NCBI RefSeq assembly: GCF_042655485.1 | Contig: NZ_JBHSMC010000013.1 | Span: 124,001 to 188,000 of the forward strand | From: Lederbergia graminis | GTDB taxonomy: Bacteria > Bacillota > Bacilli > Bacillales > Bacillaceae_C | Direction: 5' to 3' | Length of the DNA stretch: 64,000 bases | Part shown: positions 33,594 to 42,473 of the stretch, piece by piece | Position numbering within the stretch: position 1 is the stretch's first letter | Layout: each line of letters opens with the position of its first letter | Position numbers and translations under genes: made by a program | Notes under the pieces: model-generated | Seen by the model: the letters and a program-made list of their open reading frames with translations, nothing else | What the model was told of the DNA's origin: nothing | The model's database searches: none

Positions 33594-35201
33594 TTGGAGA
33601 AACAGTCTCTGGAGGAGAGGGTAGAGTTTTTAGAGCAGCGTGTCCGTTATTTAGAGGAAAAGCTTTTATCTGATAACAAGCAAGTTGTTGTAAAAACTCC
33701 ACCAGTTACAAATTCAGTATCAAACGTTCATCATATTCAGAAAGAACCGGTAGAATGGGATGTACTAATATTTCAAAAGATACTCCCACGATTATTTATT
33801 TTTGTATTAATCATTGGAGTACTTTGGGGATTCAAAGCTGCTTCAGATTATGGAATCTTAACAGAAAGTGTAAAAGTAATTTTAGGATTTATTGTTGCTG
33901 CTCTCTTGCTTTACTTAGGATATGTACAAGTGAACCGAGAAAGAAATGTTTTAGGGCAAGTCCTTATCGGTGGTTCAATTCCAGTTTTTATGTTAACAAC
34001 ATTTGCTATGCACCAACTGTATGAAATGACGGGACCAGAAGTAACTTTCATACTAAATTTACTTTGGATAGCACTTGGTCTTTATCTGACACTGAAATAT
34101 AAATCACAAGGGATTGGTATTGTTTCTGCAGTTGGAGGACTGTTAATCCCTTTTCTAATCGAGGGCATCGAACCAAATATCGTCCTGTTTGTATCATACG
34201 AGACAATTTTATATACGCTATTTACTTGGTTAGCACTTCAGCATCGCTATATCGCTCTTTATCATGTCTCAGCAATATTACTAAACATTGTGCTTTTCTT
34301 CTATTTTATCATTACAGATATACCAGATGGTTACGAGTGGATCGCCATCACTCCTATTCTTATACAACAAATGACATTACTAATTGGCTTCTTAAAGACC
34401 AACTATTTAGGAAAAGTGCAAGCATATACATTATTCTCTAGTATGATTTTATCAGCGGCTTGGGTTACTGGAGTACTTAGTGATAATCAATCCGCACTTA
34501 CTTTCGGATTAATCTCTATTATTTATGGAACATGTTATTACCTTTATCGAAAAGACCAAATACGTGCACCAATTTTTATTGCCAATGCCTTAATGAGTAT
34601 CCTCTTCTTTACACAAATACTTTATGATGAGGCGATGTTTGAAGTAATAATTGGATCAAGTTTACTTTATATGTTCGTTGCTAAAAAATATAAAAGCTTA
34701 TTTCATTCATTATTAAGTGCATTCACCTATCTTTATTCGTTTACATTTATTGTAAATCAATATATGGAAGCGTGGATAACATGGGAAATGTTGCATTGGA
34801 TTGTATTTTTAGCTGTAACAGCGGTTGCGATTAACAACCTTGCTAAATCTAGCCTACCAATAATGGCAAAGACTTACCATGTTGCTATTCCCTATTTTGC
34901 ACTTGTAACGTTAATTTTCTCATCTAGAATTGCAACCATAATTGCTGGTGATGCCGGAGATAATACGGAGCGCATGATTGTAAGTATTATTTGGATCGGG
35001 ATTGCCATCTTGTTTATGTATGGAAGTCGCGCACTCTCCATTATCCAAGGAAAATATGTCGGTGTCGGCATCTTATTTCTCACCTTAGCAAAAATAATAT
35101 TAATCGACATTCACTTTGTATCCATCGTCGTAAGAGCATTTCTATTTATTTTACTTGGAGTTGTTGGACTTATCGTCTCAAGGGCTTATTATAAAAAATA
35201 A
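33594..35201 (+). CDS. DUF2339-family multi-pass membrane protein
   Basis: A 535-residue integral membrane protein. The first 30 residues are a charged coiled coil (LEERVEFLEQRVRYLEEKLL), a linker reaches about 55, and then about 14 hydrophobic spans run to the C-terminus, as in DUF2339 proteins. No catalytic motif is visible and the function of the family is unknown. The start is a TTG behind GGGAGGG; no ATG is available upstream. It is a single-gene unit between the opuA and siderophore-lipoprotein terminators. Confidence 0.85.
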   Translation: MEKQSLEERVEFLEQRVRYLEEKLLSDNKQVVVKTPPVTNSVSNVHHIQKEPVEWDVLIFQKILPRLFIFVLIIGVLWGFKAASDYGILTESVKVILGFIVAALLLYLGYVQVNRERNVLGQVLIGGSIPVFMLTTFAMHQLYEMTGPEVTFILNLLWIALGLYLTLKYKSQGIGIVSAVGGLLIPFLIEGIEPNIVLFVSYETILYTLFTWLALQHRYIALYHVSAILLNIVLFFYFIITDIPDGYEWIAITPILIQQMTLLIGFLKTNYLGKVQAYTLFSSMILSAAWVTGVLSDNQSALTFGLISIIYGTCYYLYRKDQIRAPIFIANALMSILFFTQILYDEAMFEVIIGSSLLYMFVAKKYKSLFHSLLSAFTYLYSFTFIVNQYMEAWITWEMLHWIVFLAVTAVAINNLAKSSLPIMAKTYHVAIPYFALVTLIFSSRIATIIAGDAGDNTERMIVSIIWIGIAILFMYGSRALSIIQGKYVGVGILFLTLAKIILIDIHFVSIVVRAFLFILLGVVGLIVSRAYYKK

Positions 35202-35243
35202 AAACCTAGTGAGTCTCTGTCAGTTGGAGACTCACTAGGTTTA
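35201..35243. terminator. bidirectional terminator
   Basis: AAACCTAGTGAGTCTC pairs perfectly with GAGACTCACTAGGTTT, a 16-bp stem with a 9-base loop. It separates the DUF2339 and siderophore-lipoprotein genes, which are convergent. Confidence 0.93.
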
Positions 35244-35254
35244 ACTTAATTGAA

Positions 35255-36193
35255 TTAGTCTAAAGCTGATTGAACTTCTTCTACCATCGCAGAAACAGAT
35301 TTTAATCCGCCACCAGATAGGTACCAAAAATCTGGGTCTAAGTAAATAATATTGTCATTTTTATACGCATTTGTTTTTTCTACAATTTCATTTTCAACTA
35401 CTTGTTTTGCAGAAGATCCGCCTTCAACAGCCGCTCCTCTATCGATAACGAATAAGTAATCTGGGTTCTTTTCTAAAATATATTCAAAGTTAATGTTTTG
35501 ACCGTGTGTAGAAACTTCAAGTTTGTCATCAACTGCAGCAAAACCAAACACATCATGAATAATTCCAAATCTGGAGCTCGGTCCATACGCACTAACCTTA
35601 CCCTCATTCGCAAGTACAATTAATGATTTTCCATCTAGCGCAGAAGCCTTCTCATGTAATTGTTTAATATTGTCATTAATAGTTGTTAATTCTTGTTCCA
35701 CTTCAGCTTCTTTACCAAATATTTTCCCGATTGTTTTTGCATTTTCTTCAAATGATTCCATATAATTTGCTGTATCTATACCTAGAAAGATGGTTGGTGC
35801 AATGTCTTTAAATTCTTCATATAAAGTTTGTTGTCTACCAGAAATAATGATTAAGTCAGGTTTTAAAGAATGAATTTTTTCAAAATCTGGTTCTTTCAAG
35901 CTTCCGACATTTTCATATTTCTTATCTTCATACTTAGATAAGTAACTTGGAACATTTGCTTGTGGTAAGCCAATGATGTCGATCCCTAATTGATCTAGTG
36001 TATCTAATGCACCGAAATCAAATACTATGACACGTTTCGGATTCTTATTCACTTTTGTTGTATCTAATTGATGCTTAACTGTTACTTTTTCTACATCAGC
36101 ATCTCCAGACCCATTATCGTCATTGCTTGTTCCACAAGCAGCCAATACTAATATAAGTAGGGCTAACCCTATGTACATACTAAATTTTTTCAT
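35255..36193 (-). CDS. iron-siderophore ABC transporter substrate-binding lipoprotein (YclQ-like)
   Basis: A 312-residue class III binding protein. The signal ends in the lipobox LAAC (Cys near residue 20). The domain pattern PKRVIVFDFGALDTLDQLGI, then KPDLIIISGRQ, then IVLANEGKVSAYGPSSRFG and VIDRG, is close to YclQ, the petrobactin-binding protein of B. subtilis. No permease or ATPase gene is adjacent, so it must use components encoded elsewhere. A consensus Fur box covers its promoter, so it is iron-repressed. The ATG at 36193 behind GAGGTG is preferred to the GTG three codons upstream. Confidence 0.9.
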   Translation of the reverse strand: MKKFSMYIGLALLILVLAACGTSNDDNGSGDADVEKVTVKHQLDTTKVNKNPKRVIVFDFGALDTLDQLGIDIIGLPQANVPSYLSKYEDKKYENVGSLKEPDFEKIHSLKPDLIIISGRQQTLYEEFKDIAPTIFLGIDTANYMESFEENAKTIGKIFGKEAEVEQELTTINDNIKQLHEKASALDGKSLIVLANEGKVSAYGPSSRFGIIHDVFGFAAVDDKLEVSTHGQNINFEYILEKNPDYLFVIDRGAAVEGGSSAKQVVENEIVEKTNAYKNDNIIYLDPDFWYLSGGGLKSVSAMVEEVQSALD

Positions 36194-36218
36194 TACCTTC
36201 ACCTCTAGGTTATTTTTA

Positions 36219-36247
36219 AAAATATTTTAAATGATAATCATTATCAA
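36219..36247 (-). promoter_or_regulatory. promoter overlapped by a consensus Fur box
   Basis: On the minus strand a -35 TTGATA (36242-36247) and -10 TATTTT (36219-36224) are 17 bp apart. TGATAATCATTATCA (36232-36246) is an exact 7-1-7 Fur box overlapping the -35 and spacer. Confidence 0.85.
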
Positions 36248-36324
36248 TAAGTGTCATAAAAAAAGAGCTTACCTATAATCTCTCCCCTCACAACCAATTT
36301 AAATCATCATTTTATTCTTAATAA

Positions 36325-36339
36325 TGATATTCATTCTCA
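36325..36339. promoter_or_regulatory. second, weaker Fur-like box
   Basis: TGATATTCATTCTCA resembles the 7-1-7 Fur consensus with two mismatches. It lies about 80 bp upstream of the first box. Confidence 0.45.
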
Positions 36340-36420
36340 ATTAGTAATATACCATACTTTCTAATTATTACAATACTTTTTTTCCACTTATTTCTGCATT
36401 GACACAAATTGTTCAAAAGT

Positions 36421-36453
36421 AAAACCCTTCACCAATAAGGCAAAGGGTTAAGG
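36421..36453 (-). terminator. weak terminator of the ThuA gene
   Basis: On the minus strand AACCCTT and AAGGGTT form a 7-bp stem around 13 bases, followed by a short T-rich tail. Confidence 0.5.
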
Positions 36454-36455
36454 TA

Positions 36456-37178
36456 TTAGTCTTTTTTAGAAATTTCCTCTAGTGGCTTCGCATTACCATA
36501 TGTTGGATATGGACGGTTAGATGGACTCACCCATTCTGCCGCATTAATGAGAACCCTTTGTACATCTTTATTATAATAAGTTGGGTATGTTTCATGGCCT
36601 GGTCTAAAGTAGAAAATCTTCCCATTGCCTCGTTGATACGTACAGCCAGAACGGAATACCTCTCCACCTTCAAACCAACTTACGAATACAAGTTGATCTG
36701 GAGCTGGAATATCAAAATGCTCCCCATACATTTCTTCTTTCGGTAATTCAATATATTCCCCAATTCCTTTTGCAATTGGATGAGAAGGATCTACAACCCA
36801 AAGACGTTCTTTTTCATCCGCTTCACGCCATTTTAAGTCACAAGATGTTCCCATTAACTTTTTGAAAATCTTTGAGAAATGCCCAGAGTGAAGAACTACA
36901 AGACCCATTCCTTCTAAAACACGCTTATGTACTCGTTCTACAATCGCGTCATCGACTTCATGATGGGCCATATGTCCCCACCAAAATAATACATCTGTTT
37001 CGTTTAATACTTCTTCTGTTAAACCATGTTCAGGTTCATCTAATGTTGCTGTTTTGATGTCATGACCAGTTTCAGCAAGTGCCTCTGCAATTGCACCATG
37101 AATCCCTTCTGGATATACTTCTGCAACAACTGGATTTGTTTTTTCATGGCGGTTCTCATTCCAAACTGTAATTTTCAT
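36456..37178 (-). CDS. ThuA domain protein (class I glutamine amidotransferase-like fold)
   Basis: A 240-residue ThuA-family protein. Typical segments are ITVWNENRHEK at the start, VLFWWGHMAHHEV, GLVVLHSGHFSKIFKKLMG and KIFYFRPGHETYPTYYN. ThuA proteins are linked to trehalose and other disaccharide use in rhizobia and often accompany Gfo/Idh dehydrogenases in keto-sugar pathways, but their reaction is poorly defined. It is the sole gene of its unit, about 7 kb from the second Gfo/Idh gene, so a link to the sugar cluster is possible but not shown. Confidence 0.87.
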   Translation of the reverse strand: MKITVWNENRHEKTNPVVAEVYPEGIHGAIAEALAETGHDIKTATLDEPEHGLTEEVLNETDVLFWWGHMAHHEVDDAIVERVHKRVLEGMGLVVLHSGHFSKIFKKLMGTSCDLKWREADEKERLWVVDPSHPIAKGIGEYIELPKEEMYGEHFDIPAPDQLVFVSWFEGGEVFRSGCTYQRGNGKIFYFRPGHETYPTYYNKDVQRVLINAAEWVSPSNRPYPTYGNAKPLEEISKKD

Positions 37179-37259
37179 CTTTTTCCCCTCCTAAAATTGG
37201 TGAACCGAATTCATTTCTATTGTACCATGAGTAATAAGGAAGTGTTCAAACAATGAAAA

Positions 37260-38174
37260 TTAATCTACCTTATCTTCTGGTCTAATTTTATCAATTGGAA
37301 CGAATACGTTTAAGTGGCGATATAGATTTGAAAATTCTGCTGGTAAAAGTCCACCATATTCACCATCGATGTTTAATTGCATTTTCTGAGGTGACTTTAC
37401 TTTAATATGATTTGCTTTCGTATAAATTAGATTTGGATCATTAATATGTTCTCCTCTAAGTGCAAGCGAAGCAACTCGTATAAACTCTGCTAGATTTGTC
37501 TTTTTTAAGATCATTAATGTAAAAAGTCCATCATTAATCGAGGAGTCTGGTGCTAATTTTTCAAATCCACCTATGGAATTTGTTAAGCCAATTAAGAACA
37601 ACATAATTTCGCCTTCAAACAATTTACCATCATATTCAATACTTACTTCTGCTGGGTGAATGGAAGGCAACATTTCAATCCCTTTTAAATAATAAGCTAG
37701 TTGACCAAGTACAGTTTTAAGCTTGCTTGGTACCTCGTATGTAAGCTCTGTTAGGCGACCGCCACCAGCAATATTAATAAAATAACTATCATTCATTCGA
37801 CCGATATCAACAGGTATTGTATCATTTTTTAAGATTACATCTACTGCTGAATCGATGTCCCGTGGTATTTGTAAGGCCCGTGCAAAGTCATTAGTAGTTC
37901 CTGTTGGTATAATCCCTAATCTCGGACGGTATTCCTGTTCGGCCAAACCATTTACAACTTCATTAATTGTTCCATCCCCACCTGCTGCGACGACGACATC
38001 ATACTTGCGCTCAACAGCAATTTTAGCAGCCTGAATGGCATCACCTTCTGCAGTCGTGGCATGGCAAGAAGTTTCATATCCTGCAGATTCAAATTTGCGT
38101 AGAACATCCGCCAGGTTTCGTTTAAAAATTTCTCGTCCTGAAGTTGGATTATATATAATACGAGCTCTTTTCAT
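37260..38174 (-). CDS. dgkB: diacylglycerol kinase
   Basis: A soluble lipid kinase of about 304 residues that phosphorylates diacylglycerol released by lipoteichoic acid synthesis, returning it to phospholipid synthesis as phosphatidate. The nucleotide-binding signature GGDGTINEVVNG and the PTGTTNDFARAL motif are present, with INDG and LNIDGE further on. It starts MKRARIIYNPTSGREIF, as in B. subtilis DgkB; the ORF has three extra residues upstream. In B. subtilis the gene is next to gatB; here about 11 kb separates them. Confidence 0.95.
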   Translation of the reverse strand: MKRARIIYNPTSGREIFKRNLADVLRKFESAGYETSCHATTAEGDAIQAAKIAVERKYDVVVAAGGDGTINEVVNGLAEQEYRPRLGIIPTGTTNDFARALQIPRDIDSAVDVILKNDTIPVDIGRMNDSYFINIAGGGRLTELTYEVPSKLKTVLGQLAYYLKGIEMLPSIHPAEVSIEYDGKLFEGEIMLFLIGLTNSIGGFEKLAPDSSINDGLFTLMILKKTNLAEFIRVASLALRGEHINDPNLIYTKANHIKVKSPQKMQLNIDGEYGGLLPAEFSNLYRHLNVFVPIDKIRPEDKVD

Positions 38175-38276
38175 CTTCATCATCCTATCAATATTATAGA
38201 AAAATATTTAGATGGATTTCTCCCATATTAAACTATAATACCTCTTTTTTCTGATAAAATCCATTTACACACAAGT

Positions 38277-38312
38277 TAGACGGTGCTTTTACACTTAAGC
38301 ACCGTCTTTCTA
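38277..38312. terminator. hairpin downstream of the ECF sigma operon
   Basis: AGACGGTGCTT and AAGCACCGTCT form a perfect 11-bp stem with an 8-base loop. It lies after the last gene of the minus-strand sigma operon, though the T-run is short. Confidence 0.7.
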
Positions 38313-38323
38313 ATACACATATT

Positions 38324-39217
38324 TTACTTTTCGATTTGTACTTTATAGGAGTCATGGACTTGGATAATTTGCTCACCATTTCCAATTTTGTAGCTGCCAG
38401 AAACGTAATCCGCATATTCATCATCATTTTTCTTAATGTTCCAAGAATCCTCATCTAAATATTGTATATCTGTTGCTTGTATCGATATATTTGCGTCTTC
38501 TTTTACATTGAACGTAATAGTCCCAGCCTTCGAAATCGACCAATCCGCTTGTAATTTTCGTGTTTCTACTTGTAAATCATTGCCCCGAGCTTTCACTTCA
38601 ACTTGTTTTGTATCTGGGATTAGCAATGTAGCTTCCATCCAGCCATGGTTACTAAAAATTTTACTTGTTGGTAACCTTTTTATTTTAATATATAACGTAT
38701 CTGCTTGTTTTTCGATTAAAGCATAATCTGAAATTTCCTTAACAGACGATTGTTTTAAACCATTAGCAGTATATATTCCAAACAGAACCGCCTTATTTGC
38801 TGGAGTAGCTTCTATATTTAATTCATATGGACCAGTCTCTACTACTACCCTTTTAATATCATCTGATAAGGTTTCCTCATATTTCGGTAAATTTTCTGTC
38901 AGCTCTTCAGCACTGACAACATCATGAGCAACATCCAATAAACCTACTGTATTTAACATTGCCATTCCTAATCCAAATGTACCTATCACACTAATAAAGA
39001 TGATGCTGATAAAATCATATTTCACATATTGCTTATCGTTCTTCCCTATTGCCAAAAAGACTAAGATTTCCACTCCTAGAATGATGAAGAGAATCGGCCA
39101 CCACGATACCATTGCGATGGCAGGATCCCAATCAAATACTTGAGATAGTAATAGGAATATTCCTAAGAAGACAAGTGCTGCTCCCATTGAAAATGAGCCT
39201 ACTCTCCAAGTTCTCAA
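38324..39217 (-). CDS. LiaF-like membrane protein of the ECF sigma operon
   Basis: A 297-residue protein. The N-terminal third is hydrophobic with about four spans (SFSMGAALVFLGIFLLL, WWPILFIILGVEILVFL, ISIIFISVIGTFGLGMAM). The remaining 180 residues are beta-rich and probably extracellular, with alternating ATPANKAVLFGIY, VEVKARGNDLQVETR and ISIQATDIQYL. This resembles LiaF or DUF4097-type cell-envelope sensors. It overlaps the preceding gene by 4 bp, so it is translationally coupled. A role in envelope-stress response is inferred from the operon. Confidence 0.8.
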   Translation of the reverse strand: MRTWRVGSFSMGAALVFLGIFLLLSQVFDWDPAIAMVSWWPILFIILGVEILVFLAIGKNDKQYVKYDFISIIFISVIGTFGLGMAMLNTVGLLDVAHDVVSAEELTENLPKYEETLSDDIKRVVVETGPYELNIEATPANKAVLFGIYTANGLKQSSVKEISDYALIEKQADTLYIKIKRLPTSKIFSNHGWMEATLLIPDTKQVEVKARGNDLQVETRKLQADWSISKAGTITFNVKEDANISIQATDIQYLDEDSWNIKKNDDEYADYVSGSYKIGNGEQIIQVHDSYKVQIEK

Positions 39218-40299
39218 TCTAATTCCCCCTCTTCTTCCTTCTGTTTCACTTTACTTCCAGTTAATAACTTAATTCCTCCAGCTATTAAAAGTAAGCATAG
39301 TACTGCTGTCTGGAAGTACTGGTAGAACCAATAATGAAGGTCAATATGGAACATCTCACGAATATACGGAGCTACAATTGGCATGACAATATATGCCCAA
39401 ATATAGTACAACCCAAATGCGATGAGCCCAATCCCTATCCACTTTTGATGATTGAAAAATGTAGTAATAATTGGCTCATCCTCTACTTCACCAACAGCTG
39501 ATTTGGAAGCTTTTTGCAAACCATCGAAAAAGCTATAAAACCATATAATTGGTACGATGAATAGGAACAGACCTAAGCGTAAAACATCTAGGATATAAAT
39601 GGAAAATAGGAAAGCTACCATTAACTGTATTCCACGCTTTTGTAGCCCTAAATATAAATGCCCCGCTCCTGGCACAATCGATAACAATGTTGCGATTGCT
39701 TTGCTCTTTCTTCCTTCTAAGTCTCTGCTTTCAAAGTCTTCAAAGACTGATTTATCTTCTAAGCTTTCTCCCTTTTGCTTTTTATCAAGTTGACGTAAAA
39801 CATCGAAGAACCCATATATCCATACAATTGGTAACGATGCGAGGAATACTAAGATTTCTTCTCTACCTGTCATCATAGCAACAAATAGAATCATAATTCC
39901 AAGCCCCATAAATACTGCTAATAATGTAATCCCTCGATAAACTAACCCTAATTGAAAATGTCCTAAACCAGGAACAAAGGATAATACGATTGTAAAGAAT
40001 CGTTCTGTTTCCGGATTCCTCTCAATAACTGCTTCGTCACTCGTATCTGCTGATCTATTATATAGTTTTGAAGCTGTAATAACTGTATCTATAAAATTGA
40101 CGATATACATGAGAATTCCACCAATTGCTAGAAGGGCAAATTCACCATATGCTGTTATAACTGCGACGCCGATTGCAAATATCGGGATCCCAAACACTGT
40201 AACTGTATAAAATAAACCGCGCATTACTTTCCCTAGGTACATTAATCCACCACCAGGGAAAAATGCGAGTAAAAATGCGAGTATAGGATTTTTATTCAT
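39214..40299 (-). CDS. membrane protein with three internal PGxGxxxLGxxxRG modules
   Basis: A 361-residue multi-pass protein. Three modules repeat: residues 14-80 (PGGGLMYLGKVMRG), 109-173 (PGLGHFQLGLVYRG) and 209-265 (PGAGHLYLGLQKRG). Each has two hydrophobic spans and ends with an FFD or FID motif. A final span and a LiaF-like C-terminal span follow. The module resembles TM2-type domains. It overlaps its neighbours by 4 bp on both sides in the ECF sigma operon. No activity is known; a structural or signalling role at the membrane is likely. Confidence 0.85.
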   Translation of the reverse strand: MNKNPILAFLLAFFPGGGLMYLGKVMRGLFYTVTVFGIPIFAIGVAVITAYGEFALLAIGGILMYIVNFIDTVITASKLYNRSADTSDEAVIERNPETERFFTIVLSFVPGLGHFQLGLVYRGITLLAVFMGLGIMILFVAMMTGREEILVFLASLPIVWIYGFFDVLRQLDKKQKGESLEDKSVFEDFESRDLEGRKSKAIATLLSIVPGAGHLYLGLQKRGIQLMVAFLFSIYILDVLRLGLFLFIVPIIWFYSFFDGLQKASKSAVGEVEDEPIITTFFNHQKWIGIGLIAFGLYYIWAYIVMPIVAPYIREMFHIDLHYWFYQYFQTAVLCLLLIAGGIKLLTGSKVKQKEEEGELD

Positions 40300-40799
40300 T
40301 TTTTATCTCCCTCCTTCAAATTATCTTCCAGCTGTTCTGTTATCGATGATGCATTATTTAAGAAACTATAAATGAATGATTCTCTCGGTTTCCCATCACT
40401 ATCTTCAAACTCTCCTACTAAATTCATCAGCTGGGAGAATACTCCTGTCGACATGAGAATTAACGTCATTGCCGCAGCTAATGTATAGTGAATCATCATT
40501 TCCTTGCGTTTGTTTTTATGTTTTTTGCTAGGTGTTACACGTTTATTTTCAATCTCTAAAGAAGCAATTTCTTTCTCCTGATGAGATTCAGGTTTATTCA
40601 ACTTCAACATTATTTCATCTGTAAAGGTAGACGTTTCGGATACATTTGGCATCTGGAATTCATTTGCTTCAACTGCCTGTAGATAAAGCTCCAAGCAGTG
40701 ATCACAGCTATAGAGATGGTTTTCATACTCTTCACGTAAGACTTCCTCTAATTCATCATTTACATATTGCAACCAGTTTTCATATGTTTTATGGTTCAT
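40296..40799 (-). CDS. zinc-binding anti-sigma factor (ZAS family)
   Basis: A 167-residue single-pass membrane protein. The cytoplasmic N-terminus has the zinc anti-sigma motif His28-x3-Cys32-x2-Cys35 (HLYSCDHC). A charged linker leads to one membrane span at about 107-127, and a short extracellular tail follows. It should hold the ECF sigma factor encoded immediately upstream at the membrane until a signal destroys or alters it. The two genes overlap by 4 bp, which is the usual sigma/anti-sigma layout. Confidence 0.9.
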   Translation of the reverse strand: MNHKTYENWLQYVNDELEEVLREEYENHLYSCDHCLELYLQAVEANEFQMPNVSETSTFTDEIMLKLNKPESHQEKEIASLEIENKRVTPSKKHKNKRKEMMIHYTLAAAMTLILMSTGVFSQLMNLVGEFEDSDGKPRESFIYSFLNNASSITEQLEDNLKEGDKK

Positions 40800-41338
40800 G
40801 AAAAGTCATCCTCCTTCCAGTGCTTCTTCATCCATTGTCTTGCCCGATACAGTTTTACTTCAATTGTTTTCACTTTCACTTGCTGTTTTAAAGCAATTTC
40901 TTGATATGTTTTATCTCGGATATAAAAATCTTCTACTACCTCACGATAATTATCTGGTAACTCTTGCATCCGTTGTTGGAGCATTCGCTTTTTCTCTTTC
41001 TTTAAAACAAGTAGTTCCACACTTTCAGCAGGCGGTGAATGTCCAATCTCATCGTACTCAACTTGTTGTTCTTCTCCTCTTCTAACCATTCTTCGTTTTA
41101 TATCAATCGCATGATTTACAGCAATCCTTGTAATCCATGTTTTAAAACCTTGCTTCTCATATTGGGGGAGAGAAGTATAGATTTTCAGGAATACTTCCTG
41201 GGCTGCATCTTCTGCATCTTTTTCATTACGCAGTACACCGTATACAGTATGAAAAACATGTTTCCGATACTTTTCAACAAGAATTCGAAATGCATGATCA
41301 TTACCTTGTTTTATTTTTTCGATGAGCGCCTCATCCAA
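40796..41338 (-). CDS. ECF RNA polymerase sigma factor
   Basis: A sigma-70 family protein of the extracytoplasmic-function group with region 2 (FRILVEKYRKHVFHTVYGVLRNEKDAEDAAQEVFLKIY, given in part by DAEDAAQEVF and TWITRIAVNHAID) and region 4 (LPDNYREVVEDFYI then TYQEIALKQQVKVKTIEVKL). The longest frame opens at an ATG at 41371, but the TTG at 41338, 7 bp from AAGGGGGGAG, is the better start and gives 180 residues. It heads a four-gene operon with 4-bp overlaps, suggesting autoregulated envelope-stress control. The specific group, such as SigW, SigM or SigX, cannot be set. Confidence 0.9.
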   Translation of the reverse strand: MDEALIEKIKQGNDHAFRILVEKYRKHVFHTVYGVLRNEKDAEDAAQEVFLKIYTSLPQYEKQGFKTWITRIAVNHAIDIKRRMVRRGEEQQVEYDEIGHSPPAESVELLVLKKEKKRMLQQRMQELPDNYREVVEDFYIRDKTYQEIALKQQVKVKTIEVKLYRARQWMKKHWKEDDFS

Positions 41339-41414
41339 GTCTTCTCTCCCCCCTTTCAGCCTTACACCCATACAGACGATATTTTTTTCATTCTACCCTA
41401 CAGGTAATTTCAAT

Positions 41415-42308
41415 TTATTTTATTGCTGCTTTTGTTACAGTTTTTTCGGAGAATCCATAGTCCAGCAGTTTGATCGAATCTCTCCATCGCGAATCTTGAC
41501 CTGAATTTAATATAACAGCTATTAATTTTTTCTCATCACGCTCAGCAGACGACACGAGACAATACCCAGCTTGGTCAGTGAATCCAGTCTTCAATCCAGT
41601 AGCTGGTTCATAGAAAAATTCACTATCTGGATTCAATAATAAATTTCGATTTGTATATGTGTGAGTTTCTGTAGAAAAGACTAATTCTCCTACCATTGCA
41701 TCTATTAATTCATTTTGTTTCGCAACTCTGGCAATCTTCGCAATATCTAATGCCGTAGAATAATGCTTTTCATCATGAAGTCCATGTGGATTAATAAAAT
41801 TCGATTGTGTAGCACCAATTTCCACCGCTTTTTCATTCATCAACTCTGCAAAATAGGAGATCGCTTCTTCAACAGGAAGCTCCTGCTCTTTCTCCTTGTT
41901 CGCAATATAAACTGCTAAGGACCTGGCAGCATCATTTCCAGATTGCAGTAACATCGCCGCTAACAATTCTTCTACTGTCTGAACTTGCCCTTCAAATAAA
42001 CCTGCACGAGCTTCCCCTTCTGTTTTAACTAAAACTTCTTTTCCAACTCGAACTTGTTCAGTTGGTTCACTTTTATCAAGGACAACAAGTGCGGTTAATA
42101 GCTTTGTTGTACTTGCAGGATACAATTTATCTTGTTTATTTTTAGAATAAATGATCTCACCAGTTTGCTCATCCATTAATACTGCCGCTTCCCCAGCAAC
42201 AATTATAGGTGATTTAGTAATAAATTGATTAATAGTATCTTTGTTGAGGTAATAGCCAATAGCAACAATTACTATTATCACAAATATGAGTTTTCGTCTC
42301 CCTTTCAT
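41415..42308 (-). CDS. D-alanyl-D-alanine carboxypeptidase (peptidase S11)
   Basis: A 297-residue penicillin-binding enzyme that trims the terminal D-Ala of peptidoglycan stem peptides. The catalytic SxxK is in PASTTKLLT, the SxN in LQSGNDAA and the KTG in GLKTGFTD. An uncleaved-looking hydrophobic N-terminus (RKLIFVIIVIVAIGYYL) anchors it, with the active domain outside. There is no C-terminal amphipathic tail, so it is shorter than DacA and nearer DacF/DacB types. The ATG at 42308, 8 bp from AAGGGAGTG, is preferred to the ATG nine codons upstream. Confidence 0.9.
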   Translation of the reverse strand: MKGRRKLIFVIIVIVAIGYYLNKDTINQFITKSPIIVAGEAAVLMDEQTGEIIYSKNKQDKLYPASTTKLLTALVVLDKSEPTEQVRVGKEVLVKTEGEARAGLFEGQVQTVEELLAAMLLQSGNDAARSLAVYIANKEKEQELPVEEAISYFAELMNEKAVEIGATQSNFINPHGLHDEKHYSTALDIAKIARVAKQNELIDAMVGELVFSTETHTYTNRNLLLNPDSEFFYEPATGLKTGFTDQAGYCLVSSAERDEKKLIAVILNSGQDSRWRDSIKLLDYGFSEKTVTKAAIK

Positions 42309-42473
42309 TGTAAAGCACTCCCTTGCTTTGTACATCTCATCTTCTATATTGATAGACGTATAGTAACATGCAAACCCTACACTTTTATTTTAAAAAAGTT
42401 TCCAGAGGAGCAAATATTTCATGATAGAGGGGGAGAGTTGGTGGTGTTCTTTATGGGGAATGTGGAGGAGTTT

